A stretch of DNA of 64,000 nucleotides from Puccinia triticina (GCF_026914185.1 NC_070565.1:6944001-7008000), one strand, 5' to 3'. Positions 1-12,360 are shown, counted from the stretch's first letter. The notes: generated from the sequence alone by a model not told the origin. A program made the numbers and translations.

Positions 1-1386
1 ACAATGTGATCAGTTGCCAAAAATCACTAATTTGGTAGTTTCTTGGTGTTTCTGCCACTATATCTCAGCGCAGCATGGGAGTTATTCCATTATATTGGTA
101 CCAAAATGATCAAATGCCCCTGAAGATTCATTGGGTACCTTGAATGAACACAAAAACTCCAAATGTAGCAGCCACAATGTGATTAGTTGCCAAATATCAC
201 TAATTTGGTAGTTTCTCGGTGTTTCTGCCACTATATCTCGGCGCAGCATGGGAGTTCTTCCATGATGTTGGTACCAAAATGATCAGATGCCCTCAAATAT
301 TCATTGAGTACCTTGGATGACCACAAAACCCCCAAATGTAGCAGCCACAATGTGATCAGTTGCCAAATATCACTAATTTGGTGTTTCTGCCACTATATCT
401 CAGCGCAGCATGGGAGTTCTTCCATGATATTGGTGAAAAAATGATCACATGCCCCTGAAGATTCATTGTGTACCTTGAATGACCACAATACCCCCAAATG
501 TAGCAGCCACACTGTGATCAGTTGCAAAATATCACCAATTTGGTAGTTCCTTGGTGTTTCTGCCACTATATCTCAGTGCAGCATGGGAGTTCTCCCATGA
601 TATTGGTACAAAAATGATCACATGCCCTCAAAAATTTATTGTGTACCTTGAATGACATCAAAAACCCCAAATGTAGCAGCTACAAAGTGATCAGTTGCCA
701 AATATCACTAATTTGGTAGTTTCTTGGTGTTTCTGCCACTTTATCTCAGCGCAGCGTGGGAGTCCTTTCATTATATTGGTACCAAAATGATCAAAATCCC
801 TCAAAGATTCATTGAGGCCCTTGGGTGACCACGAAACCCCCCAATGTAGCAGCCACAATGTGATCAGTTGCCAAATATCACTAATTTGGTGTTTCTGCCA
901 CTATATCTCAGCCCAGCATGGGAGTTCTTTCATGATATTGGTAACAAAATGATCATATGCCCCTGAAGATTCATTGTGTACCTTGAATGACCACAATACC
1001 CCCAAATGTAGTAGCCACACTGTGATCAGTTGCCAAATATCACTAATTTGGTAGTTTCTTGGTGTTTCTGCCACTATATCTCAGCGCAGCATGGGAGTTC
1101 TTCCATGATATTGGTACCAAAATGATCAAATGGCCCTGAAGATTTGTTGTGTACCTTGGATGACCACAAAACCCCCAAATGTAGCAGCCACAATGTGATC
1201 AGTTGCCAAATATCACTAATTTGGTAGTTTCTTGGTGTTTCTGCCACTATATCTCAGCTCAGTTTGGGAGTTCTTCCATGATGTTGGTACCAAAATGATC
1301 AAATTCCCCTGAAGATTCATTGTGTACCTTGAATGACCACAATACCCCCAAATGTAGCAGCCACACTGTGATCAGTTGCCAAATTA
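1..1386 (+). repeat. Satellite array, forward half
   Basis: This is a tandem array of about eight units. The landmark GATCAGTTGCC (or a one-base variant) recurs at 8, 181, 354, 515, 690, 862, 1024, 1197 and 1370, giving spacings of 173, 173, 161, 175, 172, 162, 173 and 173. The short units starting at 354 and 862 lack the same 12 bases after AATTTGGT. They lie 508 bp (three units) apart, and both are followed by a CACTGTG variant, which suggests a three-unit higher-order duplication. I see no gene; the short open frames in it are translations of the repeat. The array runs off the left end of the window. Confidence 0.95.
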
Positions 1387-2810
1387 GTGATATTTGGCAA
1401 CCATTCACATTGTAGCTGCTACATTTGGGGGTTTTGTGGTCATTCAAGGTACACAATTCATCTTTGAGGGCATTTAATCATTACGGTACCAATATCATTG
1501 AAGAATTCCCACGCTGCGCTGAGATATAGTGGCAGAAACACCAAGAAACTACCAAATTGGTGATATTTGGCAACTGATCACATTGTGGCTGCTACATATG
1601 GGGGTTTTGTGGTCATTCCAGGTACTCAATGAATCTTTGAGGGAATTTGATCATTTTGATACCAATATTATTGAAGAAATCCCACGCTGCGCTGAGATAT
1701 AGTGGCAGAAACACCAGAAACTACCAAATTAGTGATATTTTGCAACTGATCACATCCTAGCTGCTACATTTTGGGGGATCGTGGTCATTCAAGGTACCCA
1801 ATGAATCCTCAGTGGCATGTGATTATTTTGGTACCAATATCATGGAAGAACTCCCACGCTGCGCTGAGATATAGTGGCAGAAACACCAAGCAACTACCAA
1901 ATTAGTGATACTTGGTAACTGATCACATTGTGGCTGCTACATTTGGGGGTTTTGTGGTCATCAAAGGTACTCAATGAATGTTTGAGGGCGTGTGATTATT
2001 TTGGTACCAATATCATGGAACAACTCCCAGGCTGCTTTGAGATATAGTGGCAGAAACACCAAGAAACTACCAAATTAGTGATATTTGGCAACTGATCAGG
2101 TCGTAGGGCTACATTAGGGAGTTTCATGGTAATTTAAGGTACACAATGAATCCTAGGGGACTATTGATCATTTTGAAACCAATATCATGGAAAAAATCGC
2201 AGGTTGTGTTGAGATATAGTGGCAGAAACACCAAGAACCTACCAAATTAGTGAGATTTGGCAACTGATGAGATTGTAGCTGCCACATTTGGGGGTTTTGG
2301 GGTCATTCAAGGTACACAATGGATTCTTGGGGGCTACTGAACATTTTGATACCAATATCATGGAATAACCCCCAGGCTTTGTTGAGATATAGTGGCAGAA
2401 ACACCAAGAAACTACCAAATTAGTGATATTTGGCAACTCATCAGGTCGTAGGGGCTACATTAGGGAGTTTCGTGGTCATCTAAGGTACAAAATGAATCCT
2501 TGGGGACTATTGATCATATCAAAACAAATACCATGGAAGAACTCCTGGGCTGTGTTGAGATATAGTGGCAGAAACACCAAGAAACTACCAAATTAGTGAT
2601 ATTTGGCCACTGATCAGATTGTAGCAGCTACATTTGGGGATTTTGTGGTCATTCAAGGTACACAATGAATCTATGGGGGCTTTTAAAAATTTTGGTACCA
2701 ATTTCATGGAAAAATTCCCAGGCTGTGTTGAGACAAGTTGCAGAAATACCAAGAAACTAACAAAGTAGTGAGATTTGGCAACTGATCAGATTGCAGCTGC
2801 TGCATAATGG
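1387..2810 (-). repeat. Satellite array, inverted half
   Basis: The same satellite continues here as its reverse complement in about eight units. The landmark CAACTGATC (with variants) recurs near 1571, 1743, 1916, 2090, 2261, 2435, 2608 and 2780, at steps of about 172-174 bp. The junction with the forward half is a short hairpin near 1374-1400: GTTGCCAAAT, a 7-base spacer TAGTGAT, then ATTTGGCAAC. Units with a GGTCGTAGG variant recur near 2095 and 2442, two units apart, so this arm has its own higher-order duplication. Divergence from the consensus grows towards 2800. Confidence 0.93.
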
Positions 2811-3440
2811 ATGTGACCCCAAAAACATTATTTCTGGGTTTTATATTCAGAAAAATTGTCCAAAGAAATTTTATGTGGAATTATTCCTCATTAATCTGTG
2901 GTTGATAACAGAAGTAGATAAAAAAAAGAACCTGACAAAAATATGCTAAACCATGGTAAACTAATTTCAAAAAGGCCTCCTATGCATGTAGAACTTCAAG
3001 TACGATATGCAATATCTTGAGCAAGTTCAACCAACCAAATTAAAAATGTGTGCAGGATGGTATCATGAGAGAGGTCAGGGGTCAATGTTTTTCCTTTTTC
3101 GAAAAAAAAGTCAATTTGCAGACTTCTGATAACAGATCAATTGTTGAAGTAAAAAAAAAAAAGAAAAAAAAAATTGAGACCCCTCAGCCACCCTGGATTA
3201 ATCCTAAAACTTGCAATGTCTTTTTTTCAGGAAGAATTGAATGGTGTATGTAGAAATTTATGAATGTTATCAGGCAAAAAAAAAAATTCCTGTGGCTTGA
3301 AGCTAACACAAGGGGAAGGAGAGAGATTATAGAATGGTATTAAGGAGACATGGAAAACAGACAAAGGTATCAAGAAGAATAATAAAGAAAAATTGATCAA
3401 TATAAATTGATCAATATACGCTATATTGATCAATATACAA
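2811..3440. other. AT-rich spacer, no gene seen
   Basis: This A/T-rich stretch has poly-A runs near 3152-3172 and 3274-3286. At 3390-3440 it has three closely spaced copies of TTGATCAA; one is inside the 16-base perfect palindrome TATATTGATCAATATA. No coding similarity is visible. The older Ty3 element A begins directly to the right, so the palindromes may mark its broken 5' edge. Confidence 0.5.
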
Positions 3441-3955
3441 CATCGCAAATTCATCCATCTTGGTAGTGATAATGGAAAGCAAATTCAGGCACTCTTAGAC
3501 AACGGTTCTCAAGTTAATCTTTTACCCAGGGATCTAGCGGGGAAAATGGGCTTATAATTACTCAAAAACCTATGAAACTGCGCGGTATCGGCGGACACAA
3601 GAGTGACATTTTGGGAATCACGGAAAAAGTACCGGTAAAAGTAGGAAATATTACGAAAGAAGTGCATTTTTATATCTCTTCTGCGGCGGTACAACCTATT
3701 CTTGGAAAACCATGGTTAATAGACGTCTCAGCTACAATTCAATTCAAGGACAGCGGCGTGGAATCTCTCTTAATCAATAAGAATGGACAAACTTACTTGG
3801 TTCCAATTTTAAACCCATGAAACCAAAAATATGAGACCACATTTCCAGTTAATTCCGCCACTACTTCCGGTCATTTTTTAGCTTCTGGCATCTTCCAGAA
3901 GTAGGTGATTGGAAGGTGCCCAAATATAGTGTAGAAGAAAAGTTAGTGTTTGTGG
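3441..3955 (+). pseudogene. Element A: retropepsin fragment and linker to RT
   Basis: This is the remains of the aspartic protease region of a Ty3 polyprotein. The active-site region reads A-L-L-D-N-G-S-Q near 3489-3512, where D-S/T-G would be canonical. A typical flap and I-L-G-K-P-W motif follows near 3700-3714. A single-base frame change falls near 3550, a stop at 3818-3820 and another frame change near 3895. The last codons before the break (through V-F-V, ending 3955) continue in frame into 16277 once element B and one copy of its 4-bp duplication (GTGG/GCGG) are removed. Confidence 0.75.
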
Positions 3956-4630
3956 TGTGGTATACAAAATGGGAAAAATCAAAAGTTTTTCTCTCATTTG
4001 CGTAATTAGTCATAGAATGCCTCATGGTACGACCATATGGACCCCAGAAATGGAATCTACGGCCAAATTACCCCCTAGTCTCCACTGAAAGTGTAACTGT
4101 AGCCCCACTGCACTGGAAGTTAGACCCTCCGGACAACCTGTAGCACCCTGTTGACCCCTTTCACGCACCTCAAGCCATCTTTCCCTACTCCATGGTATCT
4201 CCACTGCATATATTATTTTGCCTTTGTCTTCTAGCTGCATGACATCATCCAGCACTGCCACTGCAGTCTGTGCCATTGTTCTCCGCATTCTAGAACTTTC
4301 ACCTCCACTTTTGTTTGGTTTTATTGCATCACATGCCATTGTTCCCTGCATCATGCATGCACCCCTCGCATAAATTGTACACAGAGCAGGCCAGCTAAAA
4401 TCCCTCACTGGGGCTGCCCTGGAGCTAAAATCCCTCACATTTGTCTATATAAGGGGCTCTCTCCCCCTCATTTTGTAGCTCCTCAGTTTATTACTCATTA
4501 GTGATTCACTCACCACCTTGTACTCTCAACACTTACAACTATACTCATAACAACCCTTATATATCAATAACAAATCTTTATAAAGTGTATCGAATAAACT
4601 CATCTTGAGCATTCACTCCTATCACCTAAT

Positions 4631-4664
<34 letters not shown>

Positions 4665-4754
4665 AGCTGGTAGTATAGAAGGGCAGAGCTTGCAACTCCT
4701 TCATCCCCTTCTCCATTCAGCAAAAGGGTTTCACAACCGCTTTTGAGTCTTACA
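3956..4754 (+). repeat. 5' LTR of element B
   Basis: It is 799 bp, matching 15474-16272. U3 carries two copies of AGCTAAAATCCCTCA (4393 and 4423) just before the TATA box TATATAA (4446-4452). An AATAAA signal lies near 4592. It is followed by the hairpin GCCAAGC-TGA-GCTTGGT (4638-4654) and by a roughly 100-base U5 that is also found in the LTR families of C and of the solo LTRs at 6589 and 40295. Confidence 0.93.
4393..4452 (+). promoter_or_regulatory. LTR promoter: duplicated U3 motif and TATA box
   Basis: Two direct copies of AGCTAAAATCCCTCA lie 30 bp apart and about 10-50 bp upstream of TATATAA. A very similar motif (AGCTAAATTCCCTCA) occurs three times before the TATA region of the C-family LTRs, and at least once in the 40295/6589 family. 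This makes it a likely shared transcription-factor site; the factor is unknown. Confidence 0.6.
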
Positions 4755-5345
4755 AGGGAGTCCCCAACGTGATTAGGATAAATTTGTTCGATCAACACCA
4801 GATTACCGATTTCAACAACTTGGAATAACGTCGAAGGATACCTACTTCTAGCGGCGAAAGGATCAAATTCTTCAACAAAATCTACAAACTCCACGGCATA
4901 TTCACTTATTCTGTTGGAAAACCAGTCGAATACTAAAACATCATTTACGAAACGGATTACAAGCCTCTGAAGAGAACGTGTAACCACCAGACCTGAAAGG
5001 AGAATTTCGAAGAAAGCGGCTGATTATATACTGGAAGACGGTGTGTCGTACCAAAGGATCTGGATAATCAGATACTGCTAGAAGAAAACTCTGGAGTCCA
5101 CTCGAAGGAAACAGCCAATTATATACTGAAAGACGGTTGTTGTACCAAAGAATTCAGATAATTAGGATACTGTTTGAAGAACACTCCCAGTACGGTAAAG
5201 TTATTTATATCAATTATTAAAGAAAAAGCCCCAATTAGCCCTGGTAAAGAGACCAGAGACCAGATATTATTGTTTCTTTTTCAGAGCACAGTAACCGTTA
5301 GCAAAAGATTGTGATATTACAAAACTAGGATTCAACAAGAACAAA
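4755..5345 (+). other. Element B leader with primer-binding-site region and a direct repeat
   Basis: The leader begins AGGGAGTCCCCAACGTGAT directly after the LTR, and element C has the same bases at the same place, so this is the probable primer-binding site. It does not start TGG, and I could not match it to a tRNA. Further on, a block of about 85 bases starting near 5021 (ATTATATACTGGAAGACGG) is repeated at about 5110. A related pair occurs in C's leader (34200-34450, opposite strand). The conserved duplicated leader could be an RNA packaging or dimerisation signal (inference). No gene is seen. Confidence 0.55.
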
Positions 5346-6588
5346 ATGAGTTTACCGTTTAGCGCACCAGATTTGGAGAATGGATTTGCTCCTCCATCAA
5401 CCCCTTTTAGGAACAGACCTGCGGCCGGAACTTCAGCCTTGAATTGGAATCCGGATACAACAAACCCACCTGCACCACCCAGAAAAGACAAAGGAAAGGG
5501 AATTGACCTTCAACTCAGAGACCAATACGGAGATGAATTATCAGATTCGGATGAAACTCCTCAAAACACAAACTTACCGCAACGTAACAATACTCCACAT
5601 CAACCTATATCGGGGTACGGAATTCACAACACGGAAAATATTCGAGAAACTATGTATCAACCTCAGTTTCAACAACGACAACAGCCAATTCCACCCCCAC
5701 CGGTTCAACAACCACCCATTCAGCATCCACAAGCTTTTTATCCACAGTACTACCAACCCCCACAGTTCCACCAAGTCAAACCAGTCATTATTAAAGAGCC
5801 TGGACTCTTCTATGATGGCAACCAATTCATGAAGTTCTTAAAGCGTTTCGAAAGAACGGCCAACGCTTTCCAAGCAACGGATTACAATAAGGCGCTTCAG
5901 ATTGGACAATTTGTGCGGACAGAGGAACTCAAGAGCGAACTCGAGGAGATGGATGGATACGATGACTGCGACTGGAAAAAATTACGGAAAGAAATGGTCA
6001 AAACATGGGGCGAATTAGATAATACTATTATGTACACCACCAATGATTTAATCAAAGTGGCAAAACAGCAAGCCAAGAACGGAGTCACAAATTATCGAGA
6101 CTACAAGACCTATCTTGGGAAGTTCACCTCAATTCTCAAGTACCTTATTAAAAATGATCACATTAGCAAGGAGGAGGACGCGGCCCTGCTATTCCTAAGT
6201 GCCTTTTCAAATGAAAGTCAAAGAAGCATCAAACGGACTCTAGTCAACAAGGGACAACTTCCAAAAGCCAAGGATGGAAGCAATAAGGCACCTAAATGGG
6301 ATGACCTTGTGGCAGCGGCAGAAACTGAAATCCAAATTAACGAAGGCTATGTCAATTTCTCAAGCTTTTCCGAGTCAAATCAAGCTATGCAGAAAAATCT
6401 AGAGGCTAGGAAAGGTGACGGGAAACGGCGAGAACAAATGTTACAAGAAACCCCAAATGACAAAGCAGTAGAACAGAAGTTAAATGAAGTCCAACAGGAG
6501 TTGGCATTGCTTAAGCAGCAGCTTAAAAACACGGCACCAGTTTATCGAAAGGGACCAGTGGAGAGACAAGAATTTTCTCGCAAAGCGC
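5346..6588 (+). pseudogene. Element B gag, N-terminal part (interrupted)
   Basis: This is the start of the Gag structural protein, which forms the retrotransposon particle in the cytoplasm. The first ATG (5346, M-S-L-P-F-S) matches the start of C's Gag. A Pro/Gln-rich stretch lies at about residues 100-145. The capsid-like helical domain follows, from P-G-L-F-Y-D-G near residue 151, with F-M-K-F-L-K-R-F-E. A predicted helical tail lies near 365-395. The frame is cut after K-A by a solo LTR with a GCGC duplication. Removing the LTR and one GCGC rejoins it in frame to 7530, directly before the zinc knuckle. Confidence 0.9.
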
Positions 6589-7525
6589 TGTAAGACTCAA
6601 AAGTGGTAATGAAACCCTTTTGCTGAATGGTGAAGGGTATGATGGAGTTGCAAGCTCTGCCCTTCTGTTATCAGTCAACAAGACCCACCAAGCTCAGCTT
6701 GGCAAGTTTTATTAAGTGATAGGTCTGGTCTGTTCCAGATGAAATCTGTTTGACTGGCAACGTGTAAGTGTTTCAATTACTTTGTTATAAGGGTTGAAAT
6801 GTTGTTATAAGGGTTGATTTATTGTTATAAGGGTTTTAGGATTTGAGTGTGGATGAGTGTTGGGTGACTTGTGAGTTCTGGGTGAGGAACTGGGGAGCAG
6901 GCCACTGGGGGTGGAGAGAGCTCCTTTTATAGACAAAAGGGGAGCCCCTGAGGGGCTTGTGGGTTAGGGTTTCAGCTAATCTAGACAACAGGGTGAGGGA
7001 TTTTAGCTGGTGGGAGTAGATACAAATGATGTCATAACCCCTCAGGGGCACATGAATGGTGTCAGAATATACAACAGAACATTCTAATGCATGCATGAGG
7101 TAACAGTAGACTGCATGAGCTGTCATACAGGGGGAATTAGTGTATACACAAAGTCTGAGGCTGCAGAAACAGTGTAAATGATGTCATGCTATGTATATAA
7201 AGGAGTGTATGTAGTTAATATGTAATGAGTGTAGCCTGACAGGGAGATGTATGTTTGTATCCTGTGATATGTATAAGTGTACTACTGTGAAACTCGGGTT
7301 GGGGCAGATGACAGCTGGGTTACTGGGGCTGGCCGTGTGATATGTGTCCATGAGGTGTAACTTCCACACTAGAGGGGGTCCAGGGGTGCTTCCAGTGATG
7401 GCTAGGGGTGAAATTGGCCGTAGAATCCATTTCTGGGGTCCATTTGATGGTATCTTGAGGCCTAGTATGAGTAATTATGTGGCATAGAAAAAACTTTTTA
7501 TTTTTCCACTTTTCCGTCTACCACA
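6589..7525 (-). repeat. Solo LTR inside element B gag
   Basis: This 937-bp Ty3-type LTR is in reverse orientation (TGTAAGACTC at the left, CTACCACA at the right on the plus strand). It is flanked by the 4-bp duplication GCGC (6585-6588, 7526-7529). The same family occurs as a 985-bp solo LTR at 40295-41279, the latter lengthened partly by an internal duplication. No internal element sequence is left, so it formed by LTR-LTR recombination after insertion. Confidence 0.92.
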
Positions 7526-7529
7526 GCGC

Positions 7530-8806
7530 CAAGACCATCCACCCCACTATATGAATCTACAATCTGCTACTATTGTAAACGGGAAGGGCACTCTACCGGA
7601 CAATGCCCAGAATTCATTAAAGACAAGAGTCAAGGATTGGTGAAGAGAGAGGGGAAAGAGTGGTACTTACCGAATGGACAACACATTCCTTGGAACCCAT
7701 CTCGGCCAATCCGTTCAGTAGTGGCAAGTGCTTCGGCAGATCCCGCCATGCAAGATGCGATTAGAAACTTAGCTGAATCAAGACAAAATAACGGAAGCAC
7801 TCCCATGATGCAAAGCTCAGCTCAGACTGTCGAATGGGAACCACCTCAACTTGGTGCAGAAAACTATCTGAGAACTCATGCAATTACAAGATCTGAAGCT
7901 CAGAAAGGTCGGCGTAGCGTGAGGATCCAAGAACCAGAAAAAGACGGCATGGACATTGATGCGGAGGACGAATTAGCAGAAATTCAACAGGAAAATCCTA
8001 GAAAGGCACCAGAGAAAATATGGAGTCGAGAAAGGGCACCTATCAGTATCAAGAAAAATTCTCCGGAGGAATCACTACTACAAGATTTAGACCAAGTAAA
8101 AATTCCGACAACTTTTGCCCAGCTTACGGCTATTTCACCATCATACACGGAACAAGTCATTGCCAAACTTCAAGGACGCCTTCCGGGTAAAAACAGTGCT
8201 ACCTACATTGCTACGGAATCCACCAAAGTTTCAGCTGCAATGACTACACCCCAGAAAGACAAAGATATCTCAGACCCGTGTTATTATAGTTGTGCTCTGG
8301 GATATGTAACTGCTGAAGTGGGGGGAGCAAAAGTAGACTTCATGGTTGATTCCGGATCTATGGTAAATGTCATACCCCGATCAGTTGCAGAAGACTTGGA
8401 TTTGGAATTGGTTTCAGTAGACATACCCATGAAAGGAGTTGGCGGTGCTAGATGTGACATAAACGGTGTGGCAGAAAACTGCTCGTTAGCAATTGGTCGA
8501 TTCTCCGGACCTGCTCACCTATTTGTTTCACCTAAAGCACAAGAATGCATTCTTGGAAGACCATTTCTTTTTGACTACGAATGTACGTTGGAATACCACG
8601 AAACCGGCGAGACACTCTCTTTCCAAGGATCAAAAGGCAGAAGAATTTCTGTACCCTTGGCTAGAATTGGACAAGGGAAAGGCTGGAATAATCGGAAGGA
8701 TCTGAGCACAAACATACTTATGCCAGCCACTGAACACGGGTCTACAGGAGAAGGAGGTGAAGAACATCGGATGTTTTCAAAGAAACCTACTCAATCTTTT
8801 TTATGA
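7530..8806 (+). pseudogene. Element B gag C-terminus and aspartic protease
   Basis: This continues the Gag frame. A CX2CX4HX4C zinc knuckle (7565-7606; C-Y-Y-C-K-R-E-G-H) binds nucleic acid. An acidic linker with E-E-S-L-L-Q-D-L-D follows, and then a retropepsin with the catalytic D-S-G at 8348-8356 and I-L-G-R-P-F near 8550. The frame stops at 8804-8806. In element C the same region runs on in one frame into RT, so the stop here reflects a frame change between 8700 and 8880, not a conserved boundary. Confidence 0.85.
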
Positions 8807-8880
8807 TCACCGGTGTTCACTTAGGGAATAGCTTGCTACAGCTGGTCGAGCAGGCTATGTCTTGAACACTGGGTTTTTTA

Positions 8881-11800
8881 GACTGGCTCGAAACATCCTT
8901 TCTGTACTTATTGGAGAAACTACAAAAACAAACCATAAAATATTTCTCAAAGATTCTATCCATCAAACCGGGACTAACAAGGACTAATGGGACAGCTGAA
9001 TCAACCAAGTTTCTCAAATGTATTCCGTCTATCAATAGTGTAAAATTATTAGCTTCACACCAACCTACCAACAATAGAGTTGGGAAGCTATTCGAAAAGG
9101 GTTTGGGCTTGGCATTTCAAGCAAAGTTATGTCAAAGTTGGAAGGATGGAAGTCTATGGTGTATGACCAAATACAAACCAGTAGCAAAGAAAATTCGGCC
9201 CATTAATGAACCTATTCCGCAAACGCTAAACCCGCCTCTTCAACGACCACCACTCTCACGAGATCCGTACAAGACACCACTCACACCAAATCCTCCAGAA
9301 TTCAAACCCACTGCCAGGATTACAGAAGAACGCCTAAAGGTAGTCAATTTTGGACCGGAAGGATGGCTTTGGGAAGAAGAATTGAAGCTCTTCAAGCACT
9401 TAATTATAATTCGAGAGAAGGCTATAGCATTCACCCCAGAAGAAAGAGGGCTTTTGAAGCATTCCTACGGTTTGCCTTATATTATACCAGTAGTGGATCA
9501 CCAACCTTGGCAGAAGAAGCCAATTCCAATACCTGCGGCAATTAAGGACGAATATGTGGAACAAGTACGGGAAGGTATACGAAACAAACTTTACGAACAA
9601 TCAACATCCAGCTATTCTAGTCCAGTTTTCTGTGTCCTCAAGCATGATGGAAAACTAAGAATAGTTCACGACTTACAAGAAATGAACAAGGTTACCATCA
9701 AGGATGCTGGGCTACCTCCTGCAACAGAAGAATTTGTGGAATCCTTTGCAGGACGCGCCTGTTACGGACTAGGCGACATCATGGGCGGCTACGACAAAAG
9801 AGAATTGGCCCCAGAATCAAGACCCTTAACCACATTTGATACACCACTAGGAAGATTCCAACTTACAAGACTTCCCCAAGGAGCAACAAATTCTGTGGCG
9901 GTTTACCAAGCTCAAATGATGTGGATCCTCCAGGACGAGATACCGGAACACGTAGGCGTATTTATTGACGATGGCGGTATAAAAGGACCTGTTTCAACAT
10001 ACAACAACGAGGCACTAGAAGAAAATCCGGGAATTCGGCGGTTTATTTGGGATTACGCTCAAACTCTTGAAAGAGTTTTATTTCGGATTGAAGAAGCAGG
10101 ACTTACCATCTCAGGAAAGAAGTTTGCGTGTTGTGTACCGGCTTTGGACATTGTTGGACATGTGGTTTGCAGAGAAGGAAGGCGTGTGTCATCCCAGAAG
10201 AAAAACAAAATCTCAACCTGGCCTACTCCAAATAATGTCACAGAACTCCGAGGCTTCATGGGAATAGTAACCTATGTCAGAATTTTTATTAAAAATCTGT
10301 CAGAGATTGCTGCACCTCTCAGGAAACTCACACGAAAGGATGTCGAATGGGCCTGGGACAAGGACTGTGATCAAGCTTTCAACCTTCTCAAAAAGATCAT
10401 TGGAGAAGACATCACCTTGAAAAGCCTTGACTATTCTGAAGATGCCGGACTTATTATCTTAGCCGTGGATTCCAGCTTCATCGCGGCAGGAGGAGTACTT
10501 TCTCAGCAAGAACTACAAACAGGACTTATTCGACCAGTTCTCTACGAATCAGTTGTCTTCTCACCGGTGGAATCGAAATATTCCCAGCCAAAGTTAGAGC
10601 TCTGTGGCGTAGCTAGGATCCTCAAGAAATTACAGACACTTCTTTGGGGTCAACACTTTGAGTTACAAGTCGATGCTCAATCCCTAATCCAAATGATCAA
10701 CTCTCCTTCGCTTCCCAATGCACCTATGACCAGATGGGTGGCTTTCATTCAGCTATTCTCATTTGATATGGTACATAAGTCAGGGAAGACATTTACTTTA
10801 CCAGATGCATTGTTGAGAAGACCTATAAGCGATGACAAGGACGAGTTTTATAACGATTCAGACGACTTTGATGAAGAGGAACCACTGATTAAAGTCTGCT
10901 CCCGATTTAGAACATGCTCAATGTCCACAAGTATTCTAGAATGGGAATCATCTGGATTTTGGAAAGATCTCAAGGACTATTTACAAACCCTGCGTAAACC
11001 ACAAGGATTGGATCCTGAAGAATTTCAGAAACTCAAACGAAAATCAGCAAATTATTTTATTCAGGATGGACGACTGATGCGCCGGCACTCTCCAATGGCG
11101 CAACTAGTAATTTCTAACATCTCGTATCAAAGTAAGCTCTTACGGAATGTTCACAAGGAACTCGGTCATCGAGGACTTGAAGAAACATACCAACGCCTAG
11201 TCTGCCGATTTTGGTGGCCAAGTCTGAAGAAAAAGGTTCGCTTATGGGTAAAAAGCTGTGAACCATGTCAAAAAAGGGACCCACTGGTACCTAGGGAAAT
11301 TCGAAACCCAACTGGTGAAAACACTTTACTCGGACGAGTAGCGTTGGATGTCTGCCACATCAAGGCTGGAAGATATAAATATTTACTTGTGGCTTGAGAT
11401 GACTTATCAGGATGGGTAGAGGCAGCTCCTTTGGTCAAACTCACAGCGGCAACAATTGGAAAATTTCTCTTGGAGGAATGGGTTTATTGGTATGGGGTAA
11501 TCAAGACGGTTACGGCGGACAATGGACCCGAATTCAAAAATGAATTTATCAAAGCTGTGGAAAAGATTGGTGCAACTTTCAAACCGCCAGCTACACCTTA
11601 TTATCCGGAGGCCAACGGCATGATAGAAAGAGGACACCGGCCAATTAAAGACACATTGATCAAGATGTGCGGCGAGTCTGGAGGAAAATGGAGAGAATAT
11701 CTACCTCTAGTGCTTTTTTCAGACAGGATTTCGACAAAACGTACAACAGGTTACTCACCATTTGAACTTGTTTTTGGACAAAAAGCGGTGCTACCTGTGG

Positions 11801-12360
11801 ATCTAGAAATGGACACCTATCTAGGAATTGATTGGACGGAAATCAAAACTACAGAACAGCTGTTAGAAGCTCGAACAAAGCAATTAGAAAGGAGGGACGA
11901 AATTCTGGAAATAGCTCACAAGAAACTAATGAAAGCTAGAGAATCCTCTGTTCGGTACTGGGACCAAAAAATGGCAGCAAGACTCCGAAACCCTCTTGAT
12001 CCTGGCGAACTAGTTTTAATTTACAATAAAAGCTTGGAGGACCAATGGGGAAAGCTTTTTCTTAACCGATGGAATGGTCCTTTTAGAATCACTAAACAAC
12101 TACCAAAGGGGTCGTATATCTTGGAGGAATTGGATGGTGTGGAACTTAAAAGGGCTTACGCAGCTTCTCATATCAAACGCTTTTACCCACGTGGACGTGA
12201 ACTTGAGGATATCCAACAAGACAAGGATCCAGATCAACCTGATTTGTCGGATGAGGACGACACTGGTGAAAATTTGCATGAAGATTCTGATGAAGAACTG
12301 GACAACAATCTGAATTGGTGCCCATCTCCAAGTTGGGGGAGAAAACAACATTCTATTTGA
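8881..12360 (+). pseudogene. Element B pol: reverse transcriptase, RNase H, integrase
   Basis: This encodes the enzymes that copy and integrate the element. RT spans about 9170-10290, with the catalytic F-I-D-D at 9961-9972. RNase H spans about 10430-10850 (A-V-D-S-S near 10461). Integrase follows, with its H2C2 zinc finger near 11150-11270, the catalytic Asp in A-L-D-V-C near 11350, D-N-G-P-E-F near 11518 and the Glu in N-G-M-I-E near 11620. A conserved tail reads A-A-S-H-I-K-R-F-Y. There is no chromodomain. A TGA at 11395-11397 replaces an Arg codon that is CGA in element C: a single C-to-T change in TCG context. The stretch is otherwise open. Confidence 0.92.

Noticed and set aside
1..2810. 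A CRISPR-like or coding repeat array
   Set aside because: Units are 173 bp without unique spacers, and the genome is eukaryotic; the open frames are short and follow the repeat.
4022..4438. A 138-codon minus-strand frame in both LTRs of B
   Set aside because: It lies across U3, is repeated only because the LTR is, and has no recognisable similarity; it looks like chance.
4446..4775. Tf1-type self-priming of B and C by the RNA 5' end
   Set aside because: Bases just after TATATAA pair only imperfectly with AGGGAGTCCCC, would lie too close to the TATA box to be the RNA start, and do not pair in C.
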